Source: Singulisphaera sp. GP187 (GTDB taxonomy: Bacteria; Planctomycetota; Phycisphaerae; Phycisphaerales; SM1A02). From it: a DNA stretch of 64,000 nt. The notes under the pieces were generated by a model, which was not told where the DNA came from, did no database searches, and saw only the letters and a program-made list of their open reading frames with translations. Numbering within the stretch: position 1 is the stretch's first letter; every line of letters starts with the position of its first letter. Made by a program: the position numbers and the translations under genes. Location: positions 62,001-126,000 of the forward strand of contig CAMBXO010000008.1 in the NCBI GenBank assembly GCA_945871915.1, read 5' to 3'. This document shows, one piece after another, positions 55,720-64,000 of the stretch.

Positions 55720-58656
55720 ATGGCCATGCTTGAAAAATCACCCGCAGTTGCCGAGCCGGCAAGGGGTTCTTTGGATCCTCTGGATACCTTTGCTCGACGC
55801 CATATCGGTCCAAGTGATGCCGATATTGCTGAAATGCTGGCCTTTATTGGGCACGAGAGCCTTGATTCACTGACTCGTGCCACAATTCCCGGATCGATCC
55901 TGAGCGAGCGGCCTCTTTCTATCAGTGATCCGACCAACACCTTTGGATTTGCACAGCGAGGCGAAGCGGAGTGCCTAGCAGCGATCGGCACACTGGCAAA
56001 GAAGAATCAGGTTTTCAGAAGTTACATCGGCATGGGCTACAACGACTGCATCACTCCAACGGTGATTCTTCGCAATGTGCTGGAGAATCCTGGTTGGTAC
56101 ACGCAATACACACCCTATCAAGCCGAAGTATCGCAGGGGCGATTGGAGTGTCTCCTCAATTTCCAGACACTCTGCACAGAACTCACCGGTCTTGAAGTTG
56201 CTGGTGCGGGCCTGCTTGATGAAGGAACTGCCGCCGCCGAAGCCATGAACATGTGCGTGGGTGTTTCCGACGGGAAGCGAAGATCATTCTTTGTCGCAGC
56301 AGACTGCCATCCGCAAACGATTGCGGTCATCGAGACTCGCGCGAAGGGGCTTGGGTTGAAACTGGTGACAGGGGATGCGCACACGGCAGATTTTTCTGCC
56401 AATAATTATTGCGGTGCGTTGCTTGCGTATCCATCCACGGATGGCCGCATCTCTGACTGGCGTACGGTGATTGCAAAAGTGAAGTCAACCGGAGCCCTTG
56501 TGGTCATGGTGGCCGATCCGCTTGCTTTGACCATGCTCACGCCTCCCGGTGTCTTGGGGGCCGATGTTGCCGTTGGTTCGATGCAGCGGTTTGGAATTCC
56601 TATGGGTCTCGGCGGTCCGCATGCAGCCTATTTTGCCACCAAGACTGAGTTTGTAAGAAGAATGCCAGGGCGCTTGATTGGTGTCAGCCGAGATGCTCAC
56701 GGGCGACCCGCACTGCGACTGTCGATTCAAACAAGAGAACAGCACATTCGCAGAGACAAGGCCACCAGCAACATCTGCACCGCACAGGCATTACTTGCCA
56801 ACATCGCGGCGCTGTATGCGATCTACCACGGATCAGATGGTCTTTGCAGAATTGCGCAGCGTGTGCACCGCGCCGCCACCATGCTTGCGGCGGGTGCGGT
56901 TGCATTGGGTCATGAGTTGGTGACCAAGGACTTTTTTGACACGCTGCGCGTTCGCCTGAAATCAACCACCGCGGAAATTGCGCATGATGCGGCCTTGGAG
57001 CGGCGGATCAATCTTCGTACGTTTTCCGACGGAACTATTGGCGTTGCGTTGGACGAGACGGTGCTTCCATCAGATGTGCAAGATGTGCTGGAGTGTCTTG
57101 CCGCTGGGACGGGGCGGAAATCGCCCAAGGTGAGTGATCTCAAGCCGACGGTGAGTATTCCGGCGGCCCTTCGCCGTACTGGTGTGTTTCTCTCGCAGGA
57201 TGTCTTCAACCGCTACCACTGTGAAACGGAATTGCTGCGTTACATCTTTTCATTGCAAAGCAAGGACCTGAGTCTTGCACACAGCATGATTCCTCTTGGA
57301 AGTTGCACGATGAAGTTGAACGCCACCACCGAAATGATTCCGGTGACATGGCCGGAATTTGGACGGATGCATCCGTTTGCGCCGAAAGACCAGTGGCGTG
57401 GGTATTCGGAAGTTTTTCAAACTCTTGAAACATGGCTGTGCGAAATCACCGGATTCTCTGCAGTCAGTTTGCAGCCAAATTCTGGAAGTCAGGGCGAGTA
57501 CGCGGGCCTGATGGTGATTCGGGCACACCACGAACACCGAGGCGAGGGCCATCGACGGATCTGTCTCATTCCAGAAAGCGCCCATGGAACCAATCCGGCA
57601 AGTGCCATTGTTGCTGGGTTACAGGTTGTGGCTGTGGAGTGTGATGCACAGGGCAATGTCGACCTTGCGGACCTCACCACGAAGGCCGAAGCACATGCAA
57701 AGAATTTGGCGTGTTGCATGATCACCTATCCAAGTACACACGGGGTCTTTGAGGATCATGTCAAGCAACTCTGCGATGTGGTGCATCGGTACGGAGGACA
57801 GGTTTACTTGGATGGTGCCAACATGAATGCGCAGGTGGGGCTCACGCGGCCGGGTGAAATTGGAGCGGATGTCTGCCACCTGAACCTGCACAAGACTTTC
57901 TGCATTCCGCATGGCGGTGGTGGACCTGGTGTCGGACCAATCGGAGTCGCGGCTCATCTTGCGGAATTCTTGCCGGGCCATCCGGTCATCAAGCCCGCTG
58001 GCACACAACCGCGAGCCATCGGTCCGGTGAGTGCGGCGCCGTATGGCAGCGCCAGCATTCTGCCGATCAGTTGGCTGTATGTCTCCATGTTGGGCGCGGC
58101 GGGCCTTCGCAAGGCAACGCAGGTTGCAATTCTGTCTGCGAATTACATGGCCAAGCGGCTTCAAGAACATTATCAAGTGCTTTTCACCAACGCGCATGGA
58201 CGATGCGCTCACGAATTCATTCTTGATTGCAGACCATTTGACAAGAGTGCGGACATCAAGATTGATGACATTGCCAAGAGGCTGATGGACTTTGGATTTC
58301 ATGCACCCACGATGAGTTGGCCTGTTCCGGGAACGCTCATGATCGAACCAACCGAAAGCGAGTCCAAAGAAGAGCTTGATCGTTTTTGTGAGGCGATGAT
58401 GCAAATCCGAGTCGAGATCAATCAGATTGAGAGCGGTGTATTGGACCGCAAGGACAACCCACTGAAGAACGCTCCGCACACAGCCGAAGCGGTGTCGAGC
58501 GATCAATGGGGTCACCCCTATCCGCGATCACTTGGTGCATATCCCCTGCCGTGGGTTCGCAATCGCAAGTTCTGGCCATCGGTCGGGCGAGTCGACAATC
58601 CATTTGGTGATCGCAATCTTGTCTGCAGTTGCGAACCAATGAGTTCGTACTTGTAG
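55720..58656 (+). CDS. gcvP: glycine dehydrogenase (decarboxylating), single-chain P protein
   Basis: This 978-residue PLP enzyme is the P protein of the glycine cleavage system; it decarboxylates glycine onto the lipoyl H protein. Its single chain contains both the N-terminal and C-terminal halves found as separate subunits in some bacteria. The N-terminus has [17 protein letters not shown]. The PLP lysine is in [18 protein letters not shown]. The start is uncertain: the ATG at 55720 has no ribosome-binding site but a TATACT -10-like box ends 8 nt before it; an ATG at 55726 and others upstream are alternatives. GcvT and GcvH are not in the window. Confidence 0.95.
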   Translation: MAMLEKSPAVAEPARGSLDPLDTFARRHIGPSDADIAEMLAFIGHESLDSLTRATIPGSILSERPLSISDPTNTFGFAQRGEAECLAAIGTLAKKNQVFRSYIGMGYNDCITPTVILRNVLENPGWYTQYTPYQAEVSQGRLECLLNFQTLCTELTGLEVAGAGLLDEGTAAAEAMNMCVGVSDGKRRSFFVAADCHPQTIAVIETRAKGLGLKLVTGDAHTADFSANNYCGALLAYPSTDGRISDWRTVIAKVKSTGALVVMVADPLALTMLTPPGVLGADVAVGSMQRFGIPMGLGGPHAAYFATKTEFVRRMPGRLIGVSRDAHGRPALRLSIQTREQHIRRDKATSNICTAQALLANIAALYAIYHGSDGLCRIAQRVHRAATMLAAGAVALGHELVTKDFFDTLRVRLKSTTAEIAHDAALERRINLRTFSDGTIGVALDETVLPSDVQDVLECLAAGTGRKSPKVSDLKPTVSIPAALRRTGVFLSQDVFNRYHCETELLRYIFSLQSKDLSLAHSMIPLGSCTMKLNATTEMIPVTWPEFGRMHPFAPKDQWRGYSEVFQTLETWLCEITGFSAVSLQPNSGSQGEYAGLMVIRAHHEHRGEGHRRICLIPESAHGTNPASAIVAGLQVVAVECDAQGNVDLADLTTKAEAHAKNLACCMITYPSTHGVFEDHVKQLCDVVHRYGGQVYLDGANMNAQVGLTRPGEIGADVCHLNLHKTFCIPHGGGGPGVGPIGVAAHLAEFLPGHPVIKPAGTQPRAIGPVSAAPYGSASILPISWLYVSMLGAAGLRKATQVAILSANYMAKRLQEHYQVLFTNAHGRCAHEFILDCRPFDKSADIKIDDIAKRLMDFGFHAPTMSWPVPGTLMIEPTESESKEELDRFCEAMMQIRVEINQIESGVLDRKDNPLKNAPHTAEAVSSDQWGHPYPRSLGAYPLPWVRNRKFWPSVGRVDNPFGDRNLVCSCEPMSSYL

Positions 58657-58676
58657 TCAACCACTCGTATGTCGAT

Positions 58677-60134
58677 ATGCTCGGTCGCTTGTCAGCGAGC
58701 GCAACGATCACTCTATTAGGAGCCGCGGGCGAAGTCACCGGATCGTGCACTTTGCTGCACACGCCCCGCGGTCGTGTGGTGATCGACTTCGGACTCTTTC
58801 AAGGCACGCCAGCGCAAGAACAACGGAATCTGCTTGTACCCGAAATTGGGTGGGCCACGCTTGATGCCGTGGTGGTGACGCACGCTCATGTGGATCACTG
58901 TGGGCGTATTGGAATGCTTCCAAAACTTGGCTGCGATGCGCCGATTTTATGCACCCAAATCACGGCTGAATTGCTTCCACGAGTGTTGCGAAGCAGTGCC
59001 AATTTGCAACAAATTCGCGTAGAAGAATGGCGAGATGGAACGGGGCCGGTTGCGCGTGTGGTCGATCCGCCGCAACCCATCGTGCCGGAGCAGGAGTCGT
59101 TGATGCCACCGGTGCTATACGGAACTCGGGATGTGGATCAGGTTTTGCATCAGGTGCGCGGGATTCACTATGACGTGTGGCACGAGATTCGCCCTGGCCT
59201 TCGAATTCGGTTGCATGACGCATCTCACATTATTGGTTCTGCAAGTGTCGAAGTCGCGTGGGATGACGCTGGTGCGACCAAGAGTGTTTTGTTTTCTGGT
59301 GACCTGGGGCCCCATCACAATCCATTGTTGCGCGAACGGCCACAGTTGAGTCCGGTGGACACCGTGGTGATGGAAAGCACCAATGGCGGACGGGATATTC
59401 CTCGCTCCACGGCTGGGCCCGAAGCGCTTGGAGCTGTGTTGCAACGCGTCAGTGCCAAAGGTGGTCGGATTCTGATTCCCACATTTTCACTTGGTCGCGC
59501 CCAGTTGGTGCAGTGGCGACTGGCTCAACTTGCGCGCGCGGGCGCGCTGCATGGAATGGGTGTGTGTGTGGATGCATCGCTTGCGCTTCGTGCAGCGGAT
59601 TTGCATTTGCATCATCCAGAACTTTTGGCGGATGAGGCACGAGTGATGGCGGAGGCGGGACAGGATCCGCTAGGTTTTGCAAACCTGACGAAGGTGTTCA
59701 ATCGCAAACACAGTTTGAAAATTTCTGCGGCAACTACGCCAGCGGTGATTCTTGCGGGCAGTGGGTTTCTTGATGCGGGTCCGGTGCTGCGCCACCTTGC
59801 ATCGCTTGTGTCGGAAGATCGACACGCGATTGTGTTTGCCGGGCACCAGTTGCCTGGGTCTCTTGGGCAGGGCGTACTGAGCGGCGCCAAGGCGATTGAA
59901 TTGAAAGAAGGAATCTTCGAAGTGAAGTGTGAGACCGTTCACTTAGAGGGTTACAGCGGACACGCTGATCGAAGTGATCTGTTGCACTGGCTTGAGAGCC
60001 GCGAAGGTGGAACGCCGCGCGTGCTGCTTAATCACGGCGAGCAAAGTTCAAGAGAAGCACTCGGTGCGGACATTCGACAGGATCTTGGTTTATCCGTCGA
60101 GCTTCCATCTCAATTGATTCCGATTTCGCTGTAG
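58677..60134 (+). CDS. metallo-beta-lactamase/beta-CASP ribonuclease-like protein
   Basis: This 485-residue protein has the metallo-beta-lactamase fold, with HAHVDHCG at residues 69-76 supplying the zinc site. The LHDASHIIGSASVEV and LFSGDLG segments follow. The beta-CASP region has PTFSLGRAQL, then VILAGSGFLDAGPV. The C-terminal GYSGHADRSDLLHWL is the typical RNA-nuclease zinc site, as in YSH1/CPSF-like and RNase J relatives. Exonuclease or endonuclease activity on RNA is inferred. It starts 20 bp after gcvP. The frame is open to 58629. Confidence 0.9.
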   Translation: MLGRLSASATITLLGAAGEVTGSCTLLHTPRGRVVIDFGLFQGTPAQEQRNLLVPEIGWATLDAVVVTHAHVDHCGRIGMLPKLGCDAPILCTQITAELLPRVLRSSANLQQIRVEEWRDGTGPVARVVDPPQPIVPEQESLMPPVLYGTRDVDQVLHQVRGIHYDVWHEIRPGLRIRLHDASHIIGSASVEVAWDDAGATKSVLFSGDLGPHHNPLLRERPQLSPVDTVVMESTNGGRDIPRSTAGPEALGAVLQRVSAKGGRILIPTFSLGRAQLVQWRLAQLARAGALHGMGVCVDASLALRAADLHLHHPELLADEARVMAEAGQDPLGFANLTKVFNRKHSLKISAATTPAVILAGSGFLDAGPVLRHLASLVSEDRHAIVFAGHQLPGSLGQGVLSGAKAIELKEGIFEVKCETVHLEGYSGHADRSDLLHWLESREGGTPRVLLNHGEQSSREALGADIRQDLGLSVELPSQLIPISL

Positions 60135-60267
60135 AGCATCAGACTCTTTCAAAACAAGAGTGTTAGCGAAGCTCGCGGTTGATTCGATTTTTCTGTCGAT
60201 ACTGAAATCGCATTCCATTCATTGTTGATTGGAATGATGATGTCCCTAAAATCAATAGACCTATAAC

Positions 60268-61362
60268 CTAATCGTCTAACCTGATTTGGCCGTGTTTAAC
60301 GCCGATCGCGGTCAGGATGCCTTCAAATTGCTCGATGGAGTAGAAAGCGATTTGAAGTTTTCCCGTGTTTGGTTTCCGGCCGGTTTGAATCGTGACCTCT
60401 GTCCCAAGGGCTTGGCTCAGTTTCCGTTCGAGAGCATCGATGTTCGCTCGTTTGCGGGTGGCGACCGTTCCCCGTGGAACATTTGACTCTGCGAGACGCT
60501 GGACTTCTCTTTCAAGTGTTCGAACCGACCAATCGCCACGAACTGCCGTTTCAGCAACTGTTGCTCTCGTTTTTTCGTTTTGAATTCCAAGCAGCGCTTT
60601 GGCGTGACCCTGACTCAACTGTCCCTTGCGAACAAGCCCCGCGGTGACCTCATCGAGTTCTGAGAGTCGGAGAAGATTTGTAACTGAAGATCGATCCAAG
60701 GCGATCTGTTCTGCGAGTGTTTCATGGGTAAGTCTGAATTCGGAAACGAGCCTCTTCAGTGCAATTGCCCGGTCCATTGCATTGAGATCCGTTCGATGAA
60801 CATTCTCGATGAGTGCCCAAATACCAGCGTTTTGGTCCGATGCCTGCGTGACAATGGCAGGGATTTCCTTCCAGCCAATGTGCTTACATGCCCGCCATCT
60901 CCGCTCCCCAGCAACCAATTCGTACCTGTCCTTTGAGCCATGAACAGGACGGACAATGATCGGTTGGAGCAAGCCAGCTGATCGAATCGAGTCTGCCAAT
61001 TCTTCGATGGACTTCTGGTTGAATTCCTGACGCGGCTGCCTAGCGTTGGTAGCAATTGCATCTATTTGAATGAGTGCAACCTGGCGTTCAATCGGTTGCT
61101 TTGTTCCACTCGCTTGCAGTTGTGCAACACCTGTGGCACCTGTGGCACCTGTCTGCGTTGGTCTTGCAACTTGTTCTGCAATTGATGTAGGTGATTTGGG
61201 TGTCACAACAGAACCGACACCGGAAACACCTTCACCTTCAACTGAAACCGTTCCTAAATGGCCAGATTCCTGCTGTTTCACTGGAATCAGCCGACCCAAT
61301 CCACGACCTAATTTCCCGCCACTCACCAATGGTTGTGATGAAGCATTCTTCGAATTTGTCAT
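60268..61362 (-). CDS. parB: chromosome partitioning protein ParB
   Basis: This 364-residue protein has the ParB CTPase domain, with the C-motif GERRWRA at 152-158 and ENVHRTDLN at 186-194. The central helix-turn-helix (LAEQIALDRSSVTNLLRLSEL) binds parS, and a C-terminal dimerisation region (LEGIL-type) ends the chain. The N-terminus has the KLGRGLGRLIP stretch that contacts ParA, then a low-complexity linker with a TGATGATG repeat. AAGGAGG lies 9 nt before the ATG. parA is not beside it in this window. Confidence 0.93.
   Translation of the reverse strand: MTNSKNASSQPLVSGGKLGRGLGRLIPVKQQESGHLGTVSVEGEGVSGVGSVVTPKSPTSIAEQVARPTQTGATGATGVAQLQASGTKQPIERQVALIQIDAIATNARQPRQEFNQKSIEELADSIRSAGLLQPIIVRPVHGSKDRYELVAGERRWRACKHIGWKEIPAIVTQASDQNAGIWALIENVHRTDLNAMDRAIALKRLVSEFRLTHETLAEQIALDRSSVTNLLRLSELDEVTAGLVRKGQLSQGHAKALLGIQNEKTRATVAETAVRGDWSVRTLEREVQRLAESNVPRGTVATRKRANIDALERKLSQALGTEVTIQTGRKPNTGKLQIAFYSIEQFEGILTAIGVKHGQIRLDD
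60466..60481. promoter_or_regulatory. parS-like site inside parB
   Basis: CGTTCCCCGTGGAACA differs at one base from the site at 61416-61431 and at two from the common parS form TGTTCCACGTGGAACA. It lies within the parB coding sequence (encoding Asn-Val-Pro-Arg-Gly-Thr), so chance resemblance is possible. Confidence 0.35.
61128..61152 (+). repeat. short tandem repeat in the parB linker
   Basis: A 9-bp unit (CACCTGTGG on the plus strand) is repeated about 2.7 times. On the coding strand it gives the Thr-Gly-Ala-Thr-Gly-Ala-Thr-Gly run between the ParA-contact segment and the CTPase domain of ParB. It could vary in copy number. Confidence 0.6.
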
Positions 61363-61415
61363 CGTAAATCGCCTCCTTGCGTGTTTCGCATCCTAACAGA
61401 TTCACATGCCGAATT

Positions 61416-61431
61416 CGTTCCACGTGGAACA
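61416..61431. promoter_or_regulatory. parS site next to parB
   Basis: CGTTCCACGTGGAACA is a 16-bp near-palindrome with one mismatch from the well-known parS form TGTTCCACGTGGAACA. It lies 54 bp upstream of the parB start, a usual place for a parS, and implies that the chromosome origin region may be near. Confidence 0.75.
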
Positions 61432-61582
61432 ATTGCTCTCTCGTTTATAGGACTTTTAGTTTGAGTAATCATTACCGGAACTCCATCTGCTGCCTAGTCA
61501 CTCAGGCGTGGCCACCGCCGATAGAGTCCGTGGTTCGTTTCACCGGCACGAACTTCTAACCCCATCCCTTCGGAGACCTTGC

Positions 61583-62242
61583 ATGAATCGCCATTCGACA
61601 CTTCTCACCATCGCGTCTGTCACAGCCCTGCTGATTTTCACCGGAGCGGATGATGCGAATTCCCAAAGCCAAGCGCCAACAGCGGCACCAATCGCTTCCG
61701 CTTCGACCGCCAACGAGAATTGGTCCGTCGACGACACGCATTCCATGTGCCTGTTCCGCGTGCATCACTCAGGCGCCGGAATGTTCTGGGGTCGCTTTGA
61801 CAAAGTGTCCGGCACAATCACGACAACAGGCGCTGGCCCTGATTCGATTTCGTTTGACATCGCCGTTCAGACCGAGAGTGTTTCAAGTGGAAATCCAAAA
61901 CTCGACAAGCACCTGATGAGCCCAGATTTTTTTAGCGTCAAAGAATTTCCAACCATGACATTCAAAAGCACTTCTGCAAAGAGGGAAAGTTCTGGAATGT
62001 GGAGCGTGAATGGTGATCTAACGATTCATGGTGTAACGAAACCAATCATCGCCACAATCGAATTGACCGGCCGCGCTGGCAAGGAGCGAGAGAAGATCGG
62101 ATTCGAGGCGATGTTTGTTGTTGATCGCTCGCAATTTGGCATGAACTACGGAGTTGAGCAGGGGGCCCTTGGCAAAGACATCCGTGTGATTGTGGGACTT
62201 GAAGCCGCAAAAGGTTCTGGCAAGCAGGACGCCGGCAAGTAA
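61583..62242 (+). CDS. secreted YceI family protein
   Basis: The 219-residue protein has a signal peptide (MNRHSTLLTIASVTALLIFTGA) and a YceI beta-barrel domain, with NWSVDDTHSMCLFRVHHSG, RFDKVSGTI and KHLMSPDFFSVKEFPTMTFKS. It continues with DLTIHGVTKPI and GFEAMFVVDRSQFGMNYG. YceI barrels bind isoprenoid-type lipids in the periplasm. The ATG has GGAG upstream. It is divergent from parB and is followed by a membrane protein gene 15 bp later. Confidence 0.92.
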   Translation: MNRHSTLLTIASVTALLIFTGADDANSQSQAPTAAPIASASTANENWSVDDTHSMCLFRVHHSGAGMFWGRFDKVSGTITTTGAGPDSISFDIAVQTESVSSGNPKLDKHLMSPDFFSVKEFPTMTFKSTSAKRESSGMWSVNGDLTIHGVTKPIIATIELTGRAGKEREKIGFEAMFVVDRSQFGMNYGVEQGALGKDIRVIVGLEAAKGSGKQDAGK

Positions 62243-62257
62243 GTCTGGGCAAACACC

Positions 62258-63145
62258 ATGGAACAGCAACTTGTGCTGACGAGCGTGCTGCTTCCTGCTG
62301 CCTGCGCGGTGGCAGCATTTCTTATTGCAACCAAGCACATGCCGCGTGTGCGCGGATTCGCCATGTCGGTGGCTTGCTTGCTTTCTTCAACAACATTAGA
62401 TGACTTTGGCGGCGTGCCACCCACGAATCGGTGGATGTTGTATTGCGTAGCTGTGGCGCTTGTTGGATGCATTGGTGCATTGGTGGGGGATCCCAAGAGC
62501 CGGCGCGTGCATCAATTGGCTATGTGTGTTGTTGCTGGGTGCGTCGCAGCGTCGGTGTTTGCACTTCCAGAATGGAGCGGGATTTTCTCGCGAATTCTTC
62601 TTGCGGTTGCAACTTCATTGGTCGCCGCAATTCTGATTCCGCTTGGCTCGCATCGCGCTGGATTTTCATGGTGGTGTTCAATGGGGCTCTCATTTGCAGC
62701 GGTTGCTGCGATTGCGTTGTTGTGTGGCTTTGCAAAACTTTCCTTTGCCGTCGCATCCATGTTTGCAACGTGCGGCCTGCTGTCCCTTGCCACGCTCGTG
62801 GTTAGCCCGCGGCACACGCTTTGCGGTGGAGTGCCGGGAACTCTTGTCATTGCGTTCGGTGTGGTACTGGGTGCGGCCGGTGCGTACGCGTATGACACAA
62901 GCGGTATGCCGAGATGGGTCTTTGTGATTGCCGCGCTTTCACCAACTGGTGCATGGCTCGCAGAGGCCCAAGCGTTTCGCCAGTCGGCCATGACGTCCGC
63001 TCTCGCTCGCGTGGCCGGAGTTCTCATCCTCACCGGCCTTGCTGTCGGTGGTGCTGTTGCGCATTTCATCTCTTCTGAACCAACTCAGGATGCGTACGCT
63101 TATCGTGGCGATGCGGCACCACTCAATAATTTCGTTTCTCGTTAA
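62258..63145 (+). CDS. polytopic membrane protein of unknown function
   Basis: This 295-residue protein is mostly hydrophobic, with about eight to nine predicted transmembrane helices (for example VLLPAACAVAAFLIA, YCVAVALVGCIGALVG and FAAVAAIALLCGFAKLSFAV). Short polar loops and a polar C-terminal tail are the only other features. It starts 15 bp after the YceI gene and precedes a lipoprotein gene, so an operon is likely. No family was recognised. Confidence 0.75.
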   Translation: MEQQLVLTSVLLPAACAVAAFLIATKHMPRVRGFAMSVACLLSSTTLDDFGGVPPTNRWMLYCVAVALVGCIGALVGDPKSRRVHQLAMCVVAGCVAASVFALPEWSGIFSRILLAVATSLVAAILIPLGSHRAGFSWWCSMGLSFAAVAAIALLCGFAKLSFAVASMFATCGLLSLATLVVSPRHTLCGGVPGTLVIAFGVVLGAAGAYAYDTSGMPRWVFVIAALSPTGAWLAEAQAFRQSAMTSALARVAGVLILTGLAVGGAVAHFISSEPTQDAYAYRGDAAPLNNFVSR

Positions 63146-63158
63146 GCACCAACATCCG

Positions 63159-64000
63159 GTGAGCAGACGCGCCGTGACCAGTGTTGTGCAACTTTTTGTT
63201 TTGTCGCTCGCTGCGTGCTTTCCAAAACCACTGGATCTGCATGTGACAGATGCTGACACGGGGGCGCCGGTCCCGGGCGTTGCGCTCCATAAACACGCCA
63301 TTTCACTTCTCACATTGCTTCCCACTCGACAGAATCCAATTGTGTCGGAACCAGATGGAAACGCTCGCGTGTGGGTGCCACCACTGAACACCAACATCAC
63401 GCTGCTTCGCCCTGGCTATGAACCCGCAAGTGTTGCCGTGTTCAAGAATGACATTCCATCGTCCATGGAAGGAACGGCAGATCGACCGCGGCTGCAATTC
63501 GGGGACTTGCGAGAGGGGGACGTTGTGAACATCAAAATGAAACCGGTTCGCCGCACGACAACCGGTGTGCGTGTGGTGGATGCTGATGACGGACAGCCCA
63601 TTGTGGATTCCGAAGTGCTTGCGTCGACATTTCTTTACCTTCCCGCACCGGGCCTTGAAGATGGGTGGGGCTTTCCGGACTTGCAATCCACATGGACCAA
63701 TCCGGATGGGGCAGCGCGCGTCGACTTGATTTCTGGTTTTCGAAATCGCATCACCATTCGTGCGGCGGGGCGTGCAGCCATTCAGCAGGATCTGCCTGTG
63801 AACGGCTCGGACTCTCTGGTCATGCGGTCACAATCATTGCGATGGAAGCCAATCCGATTTGAAGTGCTCGATGAGAAATATGGAACGCCCGTTGAGGGTG
63901 CGTGGGTCATTCTTGAACAGCCGAGGCACGGACTTCCGCCTGACCCCAATGCCTTTGCCGCCGTGACTGGTGCCGATGGCCTGACACCGCACATTCCGAT
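63159..64000 (+). CDS. lipoprotein with Ig-like/carboxypeptidase-regulatory-type domains (partial, runs off the window)
   Basis: An open frame runs from a GTG at 63159 to the window end (at least 280 codons). It starts MSRRAVTSVVQLFVLSLAAC, a lipoprotein signal with Cys in the lipobox LAAC. It continues with repeats resembling carboxypeptidase regulatory-like beta-sandwiches: LDLHVTDADTGAPVPGVAL, then VRVVDADDGQPIVDSEVLA and FEVLDEKYGTPVEGAWVIL. The repeat unit is about 100 residues. The C-terminus is not seen. The start is uncertain because no good ribosome-binding site is present. Confidence 0.75.
   Translation, partial: MSRRAVTSVVQLFVLSLAACFPKPLDLHVTDADTGAPVPGVALHKHAISLLTLLPTRQNPIVSEPDGNARVWVPPLNTNITLLRPGYEPASVAVFKNDIPSSMEGTADRPRLQFGDLREGDVVNIKMKPVRRTTTGVRVVDADDGQPIVDSEVLASTFLYLPAPGLEDGWGFPDLQSTWTNPDGAARVDLISGFRNRITIRAAGRAAIQQDLPVNGSDSLVMRSQSLRWKPIRFEVLDEKYGTPVEGAWVILEQPRHGLPPDPNAFAAVTGADGLTPHIP

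Noticed and set aside
60196-60240. 7-bp inverted repeat (CATTCCA / TGGAATG) between the beta-CASP and parB genes
   Set aside because: Stem is short and loop long, and no U-run follows on either strand, so it was not called a terminator.
1-64000. CRISPR arrays, transposases and prophage genes
   Set aside because: None was seen: no regularly spaced repeats, no DDE/HUH transposase motifs and no phage structural genes.

Overview
The window looks like part of a chromosome from a Planctomycetota bacterium, most likely of the class Phycisphaerae. The basis is inference from gene content, not from an rRNA gene: a secreted protein with a PVC-type C-terminal CxxCH cytochrome domain and HEAT repeats, a Ser/Thr kinase next to an FHA-sigma factor fusion, three prepilin-type N-methylation proteins with C-terminal DGH-type motifs, and three secreted proteins ending in a P-A/S-P-G / hydrophobic / Arg-rich variant of the PEP-CTERM sorting signal. 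GC is moderate, and GTG starts are common.

Layout. 1-5200 (minus strand): rpmG (partial), tuf, tRNA-Thr(GGT), a pseudopilin-like protein, rho and coaE. 5700-7600 (plus): three tandem small secreted proteins with exosortase-type C-termini. 7624-29739: a polysaccharide locus of about 20 kb preceded by cysS. It has a short minus-strand set (glycosyltransferase, flippase, cysS), a plus-strand pair (secreted TIM-barrel-like protein and an AsnB-type amidotransferase), and a long minus-strand run from gmd to a GT2 enzyme. That run includes a methyltransferase, GT4, acyltransferase, ChbG/HpnK deacetylase, O-antigen ligase, bi-domain oxidoreductase, WecB and a double GT4 fusion. Divergent fcl and galE follow. 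The sugars implied are GDP-L-fucose, UDP-galactose and UDP-ManNAc.

29800-37700: a very large PVC-type cytochrome/HEAT protein and a convergent lipoprotein. They share a perfect 35-bp inverted repeat that carries both stop codons. An atypical SDR follows, then a transmembrane Ser/Thr kinase and an FHA-sigma fusion. 37674-42368: a GH63-like glycosidase directly behind the sigma factor, a DUF1579 protein and an orphan DNA methyltransferase. 42487-46850: a Cys-rich secreted protein, a cobalamin adenosyltransferase and two tandem pseudopilin-like proteins. 46950-51600: groEL, groES, a receiver-like protein, asnS and a small membrane protein. 51622-64000: tRNA-Pro(TGG), a lone nuoA, an MHS-family transporter, an M28 peptidase, single-chain gcvP, a beta-CASP nuclease, parB with an adjacent parS site, a YceI protein, a membrane protein and the start of a lipoprotein.

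The most interesting points are the kinase / FHA-sigma / GH63 group, the convergent-stop hairpin, the tandem PAPG proteins beside a polysaccharide locus, the orphan methyltransferase behind a 37-codon ORF with a leaderless-type promoter, and a second parS-like site inside parB. No CRISPR array, transposase, prophage or rRNA gene was seen.
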